In this document: positions 47,662-59,300 of the stretch, in pieces
How the letters are laid out: each line of letters begins with the position of its first letter
Numbering within the stretch: the stretch's first letter is position 1
DNA from: Streptomyces sp. NRRL WC-3742
GTDB taxonomy: Bacteria; Actinomycetota; Actinomycetes; Streptomycetales; Streptomycetaceae
Assembly (NCBI RefSeq): GCF_000720635.1
Contig: NZ_JOCF01000010.1
Location: 1-64,000 of the forward strand
Length of the DNA stretch: 64,000 nucleotides
Reading direction: 5' to 3'
The notes under the pieces: model-generated
Database searches by the model: none
What the model was told of the DNA's origin: nothing
The model's input: only the letters and a program-made list of their open reading frames with translations
Program-made: the position numbers and the translations under genes

Positions 47662-48855
47662 GTGACCACCGCTGCCTCCCTGCCCCGCCCGTACCTGCTC
47701 TGGCTCTCCGGGGTCCAGACCGGGCTGCTGGGCGACGCCGCGCTGTACTTCGCCCTCGGCTGGGCCGCCTCCGCGTACGGGGGAGGGGCGGCCGGGCTGG
47801 TGCTGACGGCGATCACCGTGCCGCGCACGCTCCTCGTCCTGTTCGGCGGGGCGGTGGCCGACCGGTACGGCGTCCGGCGGGTGCTGCTCGCCGGGGACGC
47901 GGTGATGCTGGCCGCCACGCTGCTCCTCGCGGCCGCCGTGGGCCGCCTCGGCACTCCGCTGTGGCTGCTGGTCGCGGCGGGGGCGGTGATCGGCGCGGTC
48001 GACGCGTTCTACCTCCCGGCGAGCGGCTCGATGCCGCGACGCCTCGTACGGGACGAACTCCTGTCCAGGGCCCTGGCGTTGAGGCAGGCCGGCGGGCAGA
48101 TCGCGGTCCTGCTCGGGGCGCCGCTCGGCGGTCTGCTGGTCGCCTCCGGGGGGCTCGCCGGTGCGGCCCTCGCGGACGCGGCGAGCTTCGGGGCCGTCCT
48201 GCTGGCCGTGCTGTACGTGCGCCCGGCAGGTGCGGAGGGGCCCGCGGGCGGTGCTTCGCCCGGGCTGCTGCGGGAGGCTTCCGGCGCCGTCCGCCTCGCC
48301 CTGCGTGACCCGCTGCTGCGGGCCGCGCTCCTGCTCACCGGCGCGGCCGCCGGGGGCCTGCTGCCGGTGGTGTCCCTGCTCGGGCCGCTGCTGGCCCGCT
48401 CCCACGGGTGGGGGGCGGGCGCCGCGGGCCTCCTCGGGGGAGGGCAGGCGGCCGGGGTGCTGGCGGTGGCGGGCCTGGTGGCCTGGCGCGGCGCGCTGTC
48501 CCGTCCGGGCGTGGGTGCCTCGGCGGGCCTCGCTGTGGCGTCGGCGGGCACGGCCCTGCTGGGCCTCGCCGCCGATCGGGCGATGGCGGCCGTCGCCGCC
48601 GTCGTGATCGGTCTCGGCTCCGGGCTGTTCGCCTCCCACCTCGGCCCGCTCGTCCTCGGTGGGGCTCCGGTTTCTCATCTCTCGCGTGTGCAGGCGCTGT
48701 TGACGCTGGTGCAGAGTGCGGGGCTGATCCTCGCCAACCCCCTTCTGGGCCGCCTCGCGGACGCCACGGGACCACAACTCCCCACCCTGATCTGTGCCTT
48801 GCTCACCCTGGCGGCCGCCGTCCGAGCGGCGCGGATGCCAACTGCCGCTGGCTGA
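47662..48855 (+). CDS. MFS efflux transporter
   Basis: I start at the GTG at 47662; the product is about 397 residues with twelve predicted helices. Typical MFS elements are visible: GGAVADRYGVRRVLLAG (motif A, residues about 62-78), and DAFYLPASGSMPRRLVRDELL near the middle loop. No ribosome binding site is visible and the promoter start coincides with the GTG, so a leaderless transcript is likely. It is probably a drug or metabolite exporter controlled by the upstream MerR/GyrI protein, which lies 73 bp away and is transcribed in the same direction from its own promoter. Confidence 0.88.
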   Translation: MTTAASLPRPYLLWLSGVQTGLLGDAALYFALGWAASAYGGGAAGLVLTAITVPRTLLVLFGGAVADRYGVRRVLLAGDAVMLAATLLLAAAVGRLGTPLWLLVAAGAVIGAVDAFYLPASGSMPRRLVRDELLSRALALRQAGGQIAVLLGAPLGGLLVASGGLAGAALADAASFGAVLLAVLYVRPAGAEGPAGGASPGLLREASGAVRLALRDPLLRAALLLTGAAAGGLLPVVSLLGPLLARSHGWGAGAAGLLGGGQAAGVLAVAGLVAWRGALSRPGVGASAGLAVASAGTALLGLAADRAMAAVAAVVIGLGSGLFASHLGPLVLGGAPVSHLSRVQALLTLVQSAGLILANPLLGRLADATGPQLPTLICALLTLAAAVRAARMPTAAG

Positions 48856-48987
48856 GGGCGACATGACCCGGGCGCCGCACCCGGGGACCCCTGCAGCGCG
48901 ACCGGCCCGCCGCCGGGCGCACTTGCCCGGCTCCGGGCCCCGGGGCAGAGTGCCGGTGTAGTGGCGGGCGGTGGAGCGGAGGCGGCG

Positions 48988-50352
48988 ATGGGTGAGCTGG
49001 TGGAGCGGCTGGAGCTCGGGCTGCCGGACGGGGCCGTGGTGGTGGACCCGGACGTGACCGCCGCGTACCGCCGGGACATGGCCGGGTTCTGCGAGGCCGG
49101 CGAGCCCGCCGCGGTGGTGTTCCCGGAGACGGTGGAGCAGGTGCAGCACGTGCTGCGCACCGCCACCGAGCTGCGGGTGCCGGTGGTGCCGCAGGGCGCC
49201 CGCACCGGGCTGTCGGGGGCGGCGAACGCCGTCGACGGGTGCATCGTGCTGTCGATGGTGAGGATGAACCGGATCCTGGAGCTGGACCCGGTGAACCGGA
49301 TCGCCGTGGTCGAGCCGGGCGTGGTGAACGCCGAACTGTCCCGGGCCGCCGCCGAGTCGGGCCTGACCTACCCGCCGGACCCGTCGAGCTGGGAGTCCTG
49401 CACGATCGGCGGCAACATCGGTACGGGCGCGGGCGGGCTCTGCTGTGTGAAGTACGGCGTCACCGCCGAGTACGTGCTCGGCCTGGACGTGGTGCTGGCG
49501 GACGGGCGGCTGCTCTCCACCGGGCGCCGCACGGCCAAGGGCGTGGCCGGGTACGACCTGACCAGGCTGCTGGTCGGCTCGGAGGGCACGCTCGGCGTGG
49601 TCGTCCGGGCGGTGCTGGCGCTGCGGCCCGCCCCGGCCCCGCAGCTGGCGCTGGCGGCGGAGTTCCCGAGCGCGGACACGGCGGGGGCGGCGGTGTGCGA
49701 GGTGATGGCGCAGGGCCTGACGCCGTCGCTGATGGAGCTGATGGACGCGACCACCGTGCGGGCCGTCAACGAGCTGGGGCGGATGGGCCTGCCGGAGTCG
49801 ACGCGGGCGCTGCTGCTGGTGGCCTTCGACGGGCCGGACCGGGTGGCGGAGCTGGAGCGGACGGCCGGGCTCTGCCGGGCGGCCGGGGCGACGGAGGTGG
49901 TGCCGGCCGAGGACCGGGCGGAGTCGGAGCTGCTGCTGGAGGCCCGCCGGCTGGCGCTGCCCGCGCTGGACCGGCTCGGGACCACGATGATCGACGACGT
50001 GGCGGTGCCCCGCTCCCGGCTGGCCGCGATGCTGAACGGGGTCGAGGCGATCGCCGAGCGGCACGGGCTGACCATCGGGGTGGTCAGCCACGCCGGGGAC
50101 GGCAACACCCACCCGATCGTGATCTTCGACGCCTCGGACGAGGAGCAGGCGGCGCGGGCCCAGCGGTCCTTCGACGAGATCATGGCGCTCGGCCTGGAGC
50201 TGGGCGGGACGATCACCGGGGAGCACGGGGTGGGGCTGCTCAAGCGGGACTGGCTGGCGCGCGAGCTGGGCCCGGTGGGGCTGGAGCTCCAGCGGCAGCT
50301 GAAGGCGGTCTTCGACCCGCTGGGAATTCTGAACCCGGGCAAGATGGTCTGA
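48988..50352 (+). CDS. FAD-linked oxidase of the glycolate oxidase GlcD / D-lactate dehydrogenase type
   Basis: I use the ATG at 48988 (GGAGG 6 nt upstream) rather than a GTG at 48961. The 454-residue flavoprotein has the PCMH FAD-binding domain (residues about 35-215: VVFPETVEQVQHVL, VPQGARTGLSGAAN, IGGNIGTGAGGLCCVKYG). The C-terminal FAD-oxidase domain ends GEHGVGLLKRDWL and FDPLGILNPGKM, the family signature. It oxidises a 2-hydroxy acid, passing electrons to a quinone or cytochrome. No Fe-S partner (GlcF) is adjacent, which favours a stand-alone D-lactate-dehydrogenase-like enzyme. Confidence 0.93.
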   Translation: MGELVERLELGLPDGAVVVDPDVTAAYRRDMAGFCEAGEPAAVVFPETVEQVQHVLRTATELRVPVVPQGARTGLSGAANAVDGCIVLSMVRMNRILELDPVNRIAVVEPGVVNAELSRAAAESGLTYPPDPSSWESCTIGGNIGTGAGGLCCVKYGVTAEYVLGLDVVLADGRLLSTGRRTAKGVAGYDLTRLLVGSEGTLGVVVRAVLALRPAPAPQLALAAEFPSADTAGAAVCEVMAQGLTPSLMELMDATTVRAVNELGRMGLPESTRALLLVAFDGPDRVAELERTAGLCRAAGATEVVPAEDRAESELLLEARRLALPALDRLGTTMIDDVAVPRSRLAAMLNGVEAIAERHGLTIGVVSHAGDGNTHPIVIFDASDEEQAARAQRSFDEIMALGLELGGTITGEHGVGLLKRDWLARELGPVGLELQRQLKAVFDPLGILNPGKMV

Positions 50353-50817
50353 TTTTCCTCCCGCCCAATTTTCTGATCTTCTCTCAGCTTCCGAGGGCGA
50401 CCTTTCGGGAGTGACTGAAAAGTCGACATGGAAGGGTGGTCGAACTTTTCAGGGGCGCATTCACGGGTGGGCCGCGCCCCCGTGGTGCGCCGAGCGGTTC
50501 GTACGGTCTCCAAGCGCCCTCGCCAGGGCGTCGCGCCGGGCGCACCGGAGGCCACCGTCCGGGCGAAGTCCCAGGCCGCCGACGGTGTGTCGCCGCGCTG
50601 TCCGGTTCCGTCGCCGTTATGCGCCGCCCTGGTGGATATCACGCGAACGGGCGAAATCCGCCGTCGCGGCTAGTGCTTTGTCGATTTGTTGCGGAAGTCT
50701 GTCCCTCGGCGTCGCAGCCGCAGGTGTTCGTCTGGCCGGCGAACTCCCGCACATCGCGCTCGGAATCGGGCGAGATAAGAGAGATAAGCACGATAAGCAG
50801 CTTCTTGGAGGCTTCTG
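50353..50817. other. Intergenic region with inverted repeat and GATAAG triplet
   Basis: These 465 bp lie before the small secreted protein gene. An inverted repeat (50415-50427 with 50439-50452, one bulge) of CTGAAAAGTCGAC lies about 60 bp after the FAD-oxidase stop. Three GATAAG hexamers (50773, 50783 and 50792) lie in the leader of the next gene. There is no gene in between. Confidence 0.6.
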
Positions 50818-51147
50818 ATGGCTCGTATCCACACCCGCCGGATGACAGGGTTCCTGCTCGCCGTCCCGCTCGCGGCGGGTCTGCTGCTGGCGGGCGCCGG
50901 TGCCGCCGCCGCCGACAACGGCGCGGCCGCCGGGGCCGGCTCCAACGCCGGCGTGGTGTCCAACGTCGGCACGGGCAACGTCTTCGGCGGGCTCGACGGC
51001 AACTACGTCTCGACCCAGCAGACGGCCACCGGTTCCGGTGCGTCGAACCAGAACAACACCGTCGCGGTGAAGGACAACGCGGGCAACGTCCTGGCCGGCC
51101 AGGGCAACAAGAACATCAACGTCATCTTCGCGCCGGTCCTCCACTGA
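50818..51147 (+). CDS. Small secreted Gly/Asn-rich protein
   Basis: This 109-residue protein starts at an ATG behind TTGGAGG. An Arg/Lys N-terminus and a hydrophobic Sec signal (GFLLAVPLAAGLLLAGAGA) end near AAADNG. The mature part, about 75 residues, is rich in Gly, Asn, Thr and Val (SNVGTGNVFGGLDGNYVSTQ, SNQNNTVAVKDNAGNVLAGQ), resembling repeated beta strands. It is cysteine-free, so it is not a disulfide-stabilised toxin. It is not a chaplin or rodlin that I can recognise. Surface or aerial-hypha coating is a guess. Downstream there is a strong hairpin and a repeat array. Confidence 0.75.
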   Translation: MARIHTRRMTGFLLAVPLAAGLLLAGAGAAAADNGAAAGAGSNAGVVSNVGTGNVFGGLDGNYVSTQQTATGSGASNQNNTVAVKDNAGNVLAGQGNKNINVIFAPVLH

Positions 51148-51326
51148 CCTTCCCCGGCACCACCGACGGCGGGGGCGCCGGAGGTGGGTGACCGCGGGTG
51201 AGCTGAGCATCCGCGGAGGGGCTCGACAACAGTCTCCGGGCGGCACGACCGCCCGGGCTCGGGTCACGTCGGAAGACGACGACGAGCGCATGACCGGCCG
51301 GCGGAAAGGGTCACCGCGAAACCGGC

Positions 51327-51362
51327 CTCGTGGGCGGTGCCGCCATCGGCACCGCCCACGAG
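51327..51362. terminator. Very strong hairpin, terminator or structural element
   Basis: CTCGTGGGCGGTGCCG (51327-51342) pairs perfectly with 51347-51362 across a CCAT loop (16 bp). It is 180 bp past the preceding stop. Confidence 0.7.
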
Positions 51363-51429
51363 TGCGTCCGGAGCCGGGAGGGACGCACCCCGCGTCCGGA
51401 AACCGCCCCCCGGAACCGGCTCCAGGGAC

Positions 51430-51481
51430 CGCCGCCGGAAACCGCCGCCGGAAACCGCCGCCGGAAACCGCCCCCCGAAAC
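51430..51481. repeat. Four tandem 13-bp repeats
   Basis: CGCCGCCGGAAAC occurs at 51430, 51443 and 51456; the fourth unit at 51469 differs (CGCCCCCCGAAAC). Related CCGGAAACCG sequence lies before it. It is in the leader region of the PdxH-like gene. Confidence 0.85.
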
Positions 51482-51638
51482 CGCCGCCCACCAGCGGGGA
51501 CCCGGCCACCGAGGGCCCGCGCCCGGTGCCGTCGGCCCACGGCGGTACGGTTGCGCTCCGACAGCGCACCACGAGCCCGGGCCGGCAGTCGGCCCGGCCG
51601 GGTGAGGCGACCGCGGCAACCGGAGGGAAGGGCGCGCC

Positions 51639-52400
51639 ATGGCGGCGGAAGAGGAGAGCCTGACCGGCCCCGGCGGGGCCATGCCCGCGCCGGACGCACG
51701 ACCCCAGCAGCCCGAGCGCCCCACCGGCTCGGGCACCGTCCCCGAGCTGCTGCTCGGCCGCCCGCCGATGGCCCGCCCGCTGCCGTCCTTCGACACCGAG
51801 GCCCTCCCCGAGGAGCCCGGCCCGCTGTTCGTGGAGTGGCTCGCCACCGCGCTGGACGCCGGGGTGCTGGACCCGCAGGCGTTCACCCTCTCCACCGTCG
51901 ACGAGGACGGCATGCCGGACGCCCGGGTGCTGGTGCTGCGCGACGTGGACGCGGTCGGCACCGGCTGGAACTTCTCCATCACCGCCGACAGCCCCAAGGG
52001 CCGTCAGCTCGCCGCCCACCCGGCCGCCGCGCTGTCCGTCTACTGGCCGCAGCTGGGCCGCCAGGTGCGGGTGCGCGGCAGCGTCGAGCGCGCGGCCGAC
52101 CTGGTCGCCGCCGCCGAGTTCGCCACCCGCTCGCCCGCCGCCCGGGCCGCCGAGCTCGTCGGACGACAGAGCGAGCGGATGACGGCCCTCGAGGAGTACG
52201 ACGACGCGCTCGCCGCCGCCCACCGCCAGCTGGAGGCCACCCCGGACGTGGTCGCGCCCGGCCACGCCGTCTACACCCTGTGGGCGCACGAGGTGGAGTT
52301 CTGGCAGGGCGAGGCCCGCCGCCGCCACGTCCGGGTGCGCTACACCCGCACCGGCCCCGTCCGCACCCCGGAGTGGACGCGGATGCTGCTCTGGCCGTGA
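51639..52400 (+). CDS. pdxH: Pyridoxamine 5'-phosphate oxidase (PdxH type)
   Basis: This 253-residue FMN enzyme starts at an ATG behind CGGAGGGAAGGGCGCGCC. A poorly conserved N-terminus of about 50 residues precedes the split-barrel fold (residues about 55-250). It contains DPQAFTLSTVDEDGMPDARVLVLRD, FSITADSPKGRQLAAHPAAAL and SVYWPQLGRQVRVRGSVERA, and ends EFWQGEARRRHVRVRYTRTG near the C-terminus. It oxidises pyridoxamine or pyridoxine phosphate to pyridoxal phosphate. The C-terminal RLH-type substrate motif is modified (RRRHVRVRY), so a related FMN-dependent deaminase is possible. Confidence 0.88.
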   Translation: MAAEEESLTGPGGAMPAPDARPQQPERPTGSGTVPELLLGRPPMARPLPSFDTEALPEEPGPLFVEWLATALDAGVLDPQAFTLSTVDEDGMPDARVLVLRDVDAVGTGWNFSITADSPKGRQLAAHPAAALSVYWPQLGRQVRVRGSVERAADLVAAAEFATRSPAARAAELVGRQSERMTALEEYDDALAAAHRQLEATPDVVAPGHAVYTLWAHEVEFWQGEARRRHVRVRYTRTGPVRTPEWTRMLLWP

Positions 52401-52416
52401 GCGGCGCCGGACGCTC

Positions 52417-53391
52417 CTACCGCCGCCCGGTCAGCGTGGCCCCCACGCTGGCCGCGACCACGCAGGCGATCCCCGCCAGCTGCGGCGCGCCGAGCAACTG
52501 CCCGAGCACCACCAGCCCGACCAGCGCGCTGACCGCCGGCTCCAGGCTGACGAGCACGCTGAACACCCGCTGGGGCATCCGCCGCAGCGCGGTCATCTCC
52601 AGCGCGTACGGGATCACCGGCAGCAGCAGCGACACCCCGGCGACGGCGGCGAGCAGCGCGAGCGGTGAGGCGCCGGGCGCGGTCAGCCCGTCCCGGGCTT
52701 CGCCGAACCCGAAGGGCGCGAGCGTCAGCGCACCGGCGGTCATCGACACCGCGAGCCCCTGGAAACCCTCGAAGACGGCGCCGACCTTGTCGGTGAACAG
52801 GATGTACGCCGCGTAGCAGGCCGCCGCGCCGAAGGCGAAGAGCAGGCCGACCGGGTCGAGCCCGCCGCCGCCCTCGCCCTCGCCGAGCAGGGTCAGCAGC
52901 GCGACCCCGCCGGCGGCGAGCAGCGCCCAGAGCAGATGGCTGGCGCGCCGGGCGAAGACCAGGGCGACGGCGAGCGGGCCGAGGAACTCGATGGTCGCGG
53001 CGGTGCCCATCGGCAGCCGGTCGATCGCGCCGGCGAACAGGAAGGTCATCCCGGCGGAGGCCATCCCGAGCAGGGTGGCCGCGGCGAGGTCGCGCGGGCG
53101 CTTGCCGCGCAGCCTGGGCCTGGTGACGGCGAGCAGGATGACGGCGGCGAAGCCGAGCCGCAGGAAGGTCGTGCCGCTGACGCCGAGCGGGCCGAACAGC
53201 GGCTTGGACAGGGCGATGCCCGTCTGCACCAGGAACATCGCGGTCAGACAGAGAAGCGGCGCCGGGATCCTCTCCGGGCGCCGCGGGGCCTTGCCGAACC
53301 TCCGGCCGGTGGGTCGGCCGGAGTGCGCGCCCGGGGGAGCGGCGGTGGCCGGCGTCGGTGCGATGGTTTCGCCGGGGTGGGAGGTGGGCAT
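52417..53391 (-). CDS. EamA-family (DMT) transporter
   Basis: This 324-residue protein begins with a Pro/Arg cytoplasmic tail and has ten hydrophobic helices. They fall into two homologous EamA repeats (residues about 50-180 and 190-320), e.g. MFLVQTGIALSKPLFGPLG, TFLRLGFAAVILLAVTRPRLRG and VFSVLVSLEPAVSALVGLVVLG. The RhtA-like exporter subgroup for amino acids or small metabolites is plausible. It is convergent with pdxH, 16 bp apart, and divergent from the next gene. Confidence 0.9.
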   Translation of the reverse strand: MPTSHPGETIAPTPATAAPPGAHSGRPTGRRFGKAPRRPERIPAPLLCLTAMFLVQTGIALSKPLFGPLGVSGTTFLRLGFAAVILLAVTRPRLRGKRPRDLAAATLLGMASAGMTFLFAGAIDRLPMGTAATIEFLGPLAVALVFARRASHLLWALLAAGGVALLTLLGEGEGGGGLDPVGLLFAFGAAACYAAYILFTDKVGAVFEGFQGLAVSMTAGALTLAPFGFGEARDGLTAPGASPLALLAAVAGVSLLLPVIPYALEMTALRRMPQRVFSVLVSLEPAVSALVGLVVLGQLLGAPQLAGIACVVAASVGATLTGRR

Positions 53392-53519
53392 AGTGACGAG
53401 TTTGCCGTAAGGAGTGACAAACGGGCAAGCTCGTTACCAGAATCGGGACGGATGCGGACGGGTGCGCCCGAAAGGGTGGACTCGGCAGGGGCTCACGGCG
53501 TGGCTTCAGTAATCGTCGG

Positions 53520-54416
53520 ATGGTCCGTCAGTATCAATGGCCGGTGCGCTATCTCCGCCCAGCGGCCCTGCTCGCCGCCTCCCTCGTGCTCCTACTGGCC
53601 ACCGACGGGACGGGCGGGAGCGCCGAAGCCTCCGCCCCGGCCGCCGTCGCCCTCCCCCGCATCCGCACCGTGAAGCTGCCCGACCGGGCCGGCCCGCCCA
53701 AGGTCCGCGACACCTGGACCGGCCCCGCCTTCGACGCCTGCACCGCCCCCACCCTCGACACCCTGCGCGCCTGGCGCGGCGCCTCCCCGTACGGGGCGCT
53801 CGGCATCTACGTCAGCGGCTCCCAGCGCGGCTGCGCCCAGCCCCGGCTCACCGCCGACTGGGTCCGCCAGGCCCGCGCCATGGGCTGGCGCTTCCTCCCC
53901 GTCCACGTCGGCCTCCAGGCCCCCTGCGCCGACCCCACCCACAAGCCCAGGCGGATCGACCCCGCGAAGGCGGCCCGCCAGGGCCGCGACGAGGCCGGCG
54001 AGGCCGTCCACGCCCTGCGCTCCCTCGGCTTCGCCCAGGGCAGCCCCGTCTACCTCGACATCGAGTCCTACCCCATGCGCGACCCTGCCTGCGGCCAGGC
54101 CGTGGTCGAGTTCACCCTCGGCTGGACCCAGGCCCTCCACTCCGCCGGCTACCGCTCGGGCTTCTACTCCAGCCTCGACTCCGGCATCGCCGACCTCGCC
54201 GCCGCCGCCCGCGCCGGAAGCACCCCCCTCCCCGACGCCCTCTGGTACGCCCGCTGGGACGACCACCCCGACACCACCGGCTCCGGCCGCCTCGACCCCG
54301 ACCTCTGGCCCGTCCACCAACGCGTCCACCAGTACCGGGGCAACACCGAGGAGACCTACGCCGGCGCCACCCTCACCATCGACCGCGACCAGGCCGACGC
54401 CCCCACCGCCGACTGA
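53520..54416 (+). CDS. Secreted DUF1906 glycoside-hydrolase-like protein
   Basis: This 298-residue protein has a signal peptide at residues about 10-40 (RPAALLAASLVLLLATDG). The DUF1906 TIM-barrel-like domain (about 70-295) contains AFDACTAPTLDTLRAWRG, GALGIYVSG, GWRFLPVHVGLQAPC and SPVYLDIESYPM. The last carries an acidic pair in the position of the catalytic residues of GH25-like lysozymes, followed by HSAGYRSGFYSSL. Such proteins are secreted and presumed to act on cell wall material. There is no neighbouring operon. Confidence 0.88.
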   Translation: MVRQYQWPVRYLRPAALLAASLVLLLATDGTGGSAEASAPAAVALPRIRTVKLPDRAGPPKVRDTWTGPAFDACTAPTLDTLRAWRGASPYGALGIYVSGSQRGCAQPRLTADWVRQARAMGWRFLPVHVGLQAPCADPTHKPRRIDPAKAARQGRDEAGEAVHALRSLGFAQGSPVYLDIESYPMRDPACGQAVVEFTLGWTQALHSAGYRSGFYSSLDSGIADLAAAARAGSTPLPDALWYARWDDHPDTTGSGRLDPDLWPVHQRVHQYRGNTEETYAGATLTIDRDQADAPTAD

Positions 54417-54598
54417 CGGCGGGTCGCGTTCCGAGGACGGCGGGACCAAACCGGGGCGAATCCGTGATCGGTTCAACGGGGGCGGAGGGCTGACAGGGGG
54501 CGGGCGGGGCGGCACAATCGGGCACGTCCGCGTGCATTACCGATCGGTAGGGGTGCTCGCGGGAGCTGTCGCCAGTGCCGCCAGGTCAAGGAGGACCC

Positions 54599-56260
<1,662 letters not shown>

Positions 56261-56272
56261 CCCGGACAGCGG

Positions 56273-56308
56273 GAGAGGCCCCGGTTCCACGTGGAACCGG
56301 GGCCTCTC
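56273..56308. terminator. 36-bp perfect palindromic bidirectional terminator
   Basis: An 18-bp self-complementary stem is centred on CACGTG between the convergent genes ending at 56260 and 56355. Confidence 0.92.
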
Positions 56309-56354
56309 GGCACGTGAGCCCGCGTCAGCTCACGTCAGCTCACGGCAGCCCGCG

Positions 56355-59300
56355 TCATCCCGCGGCGGCGACGCCCGCCTCGCCCATGGCGCCGATCCGC
56401 CCGAGCAGGTCGACGATCCGGGACTGCACGTCCTCGCTGGTCGAGCGCTCGGCGAGGAACAGCACCGTCTCGCCGGTGCGCAGCCGGGGCAGTTCGCGCG
56501 GGTCGAGGTCGACCGAGGTGTAGACCACCAGCGGGGTGCGGTGCAGCCGGTCGTTGGCGCGCAGCCAGTCCAGCAGGCCGACCCTGCGGCGGCGGATCTG
56601 CAGCAGGTCCATCACCACCAGGTTGGGCTGGACGCTGCTGGCGCGGGCCACCGCGTCGTTCTCGTCCGTCGCGTGCTCGACGTGCATGCCGCGCCGCTCC
56701 AGGCTGGCGATCATGGCGGCGGCGATGTCCGGGTCACTCTCGACCAGCAGCACCCGGGGCGCGTGGTGCTCGCCGTCGCGCGGGGCGAGGGCGCGCAGCA
56801 GCACGGCCGGGTCGGCGCCGTACGCGGCGTCGCGGGTGGCCTGGCCGAGGCCGGCGGTGACCAGCACCGGGATGCGCCGGTTGAGCGCCGCGGTGCGCAG
56901 CGACTGCAGCGCGGTGCGGGTGATCGGGCCGGTCAGCGGGTCGACGAAGAGCGCGGCGGGATCGGCGCCGGCCTGGGAGTCCACCTCCTCGCGGGAGCGG
57001 ACGATCACCGGCCGGTAGCCGCGCGACTGCAGCGCCTCGCGGGTGTTCGGGTCGGGCTCGGGCCAGACCAGCAGCCGCCGTTCGCCGTTCGACCCCTCCT
57101 GCGGCGCCTCCGCGCGCTCGGGGGCGGCGGGCAGCTCGGCCATCGCGCGCGGCGCCGTCCGGGTCTCGACCGGTACGGGCGGCTGCGGGGGCACGGCGGG
57201 CAGCGGCGGCGGGCCGATCGGGCGCGGCGGGGCCAGCTCGGCCAGGCCCGTGCCGACGGGCCTGGGCGCGGTGGGCTCCTCGGCGGCGGGCAGCGCGGGC
57301 CTGGCGGGTTCCAGCGCGGTGCCGGGGGTGCCGTTCGACGCGGCGGGCGCCTCCTGGCCGGGGCCGGGCGGCACGGCGAGGCGGCGCCGACGGCCGGTGG
57401 GCGCGGCGGCGGGCTCCGGCGGCGCGGGTGCGGGGCCCGCGGGCAGGGCGTGCTCCAGGCCGGGGTAGACCGGGACCACCTCGGGCAGCCCCGGCAGGGC
57501 CCCCGGCACGGCTCCTGGTACAACGCCGGGCACGGCTCCGGGTGTAGCTCCGGGTACGGCTTCGGGCAGGGCTCCGGGCAGGGCGAGGGCGCCGGAGGAG
57601 TCCTCGGCGGAGGGCAGCCCGCGGCGCCGTCTGGGCTTGGCCTCGCCCTCGCCGGACGGGTCGGCGGACGGCGCGGGAGCCTCGGCCACGGCCGTGCCGG
57701 GGCCGAGCGCAAGCGGCTCGCGACCGCCCGTACGGGCCTGGGCGGGGCGGCCCTCCTCGACGGGCACGGCGTAGGCGGGGCCGGAGCGGCCGTCGTCCTT
57801 GCCCCACGGGTCGGTCCGGGTGCCGTCGGGGCCGGTCAGGCCCTGGCGTCCGTACGCGGGGCCGGCGTTGCTGACCCACTGCCCGGTGGCGTCCCGCTCG
57901 GCGGGCGCAAGGGGGGCGGCGGAGGCCGGCGGTTCGGTCTCGGCGGCGGGGCGGCCACGGCGGCCGCGCCGCTCGGCGGGGGGCTCCTCGGCGCCCGCGC
58001 GCTCCGGCTCGGGGGTCTCGTGCGCCGGGCGCCCGCCCTCGGCGGGCGACTCCCCGGGCTCGGCCGCCTCCTCGCTGCTGGGCAGCTGCGGGATGCCGGG
58101 CAGCTCGGGCAGGACGGCGCTGTCGGTCTCCTTGGGCCGGTCCGAGCGGCCCTCGGCGGCCGCGCGCTCGGCGGCGGCCTTCGCGGCGACCGGGTCCAGC
58201 GGCAGCTCGACGACGTACGTGGTGCCGGCCTTGCCGGGCAGCTCGTGCGGCTGGAGGACGCCGCCGTGGCGCTCGACCACCGCGCGGGCTATCGGCAGGT
58301 GGACGGCGCTGCCGCCGCGGCCGGGGCCGCGGATCTCGACCCGGGCGACGTCGCCGCGCTGGGCGGCGGCCAGGACGACGGTCGGCGGCTCGGAGGCCGG
58401 GCGCGGCGCGGGCGCGCCGGTCAGCCCGGGGACGGCGAGGCCGGGGGAGGCGGGGACGGGGGCGTCCAGCGCGTGACCGACGCCGCTGACGTCGGCGACC
58501 AGGTGCGCGAGCGCCTGGGCGAGCCGCTGCTCGTCGGCGATCACCTCGACGGCGGCGGCGTGCACCGAGAACCGCACCCGGCCCGGACCGGTCAGCTCCC
58601 CGGCCTCCTCGACGGCCCGCCGGACCACCGTGTCCAGGCCGACGGGGACGTGCTCCGGGGCGGGCTGGCGGCCGCTTCTGCCGTCCTTGTTCTCCTTGCC
58701 GTCCTTGCCCTCGGCCGGGGCGCCCGCGCCGGCCTCGGCGCGCTGGTGGGCCAGCACGTCGTCGATGAGCTTCCCGTAACGGCGGCACTCGTCGGCGAGG
58801 CGGCGCAGGGTCCAGTTGGCCTCGGGCCACAGCTGCCCGGCCGGGTCGGCGGCGAGGGTCTCCAGCCGCTGGTTCAACGCGCTGAGCGCGCCGCCGAGTT
58901 CGCTCTCCAGGACGGCGGTGAGGTGCTCGTTGCGGGCGATGAGGGCGAGTTCGCGGCTGCGGTCGGTGAAGGTCATCACCGCGCCGACCAGCTGGTCCCC
59001 GTCCCGGACGGGGGCGGTGGTGAGGTCGACGGTGACGGGCCGGCCGTCCTTGCGCCACAGCACGGTGCCGCGCACCCGGTGCTTGCGCCCGGAGGTCAGG
59101 GTGTCCAGCAGCGCGGACTCCTCCAGCGCCAGCGGGGTGCCGTCCGGCCGGGAGTGCTGGATCAGCGGGTGCAGCTCGCGCCCGCCCAGCTCGCTGGCCC
59201 GGTACTCCAGGATGTGCGCGGCGGCCGGGTTGACCAGGACGCAGCGTCCTTCGAGGTCCACGCCGAGCACGCCCTCGGCGGCGGCCCGCAGGATCATCTC

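Larger units (their letters stand above)
51148..51638. other. Gene-free region with hairpin and tandem repeats
   Basis: These 491 bp hold a 16-bp hairpin at 51327-51362, a 13-bp tandem repeat at 51430-51481 and GC-rich sequence. Open frames here are arginine-rich and without domain character. The 3' end contains the promoter region of the PdxH-like gene. Confidence 0.6.
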
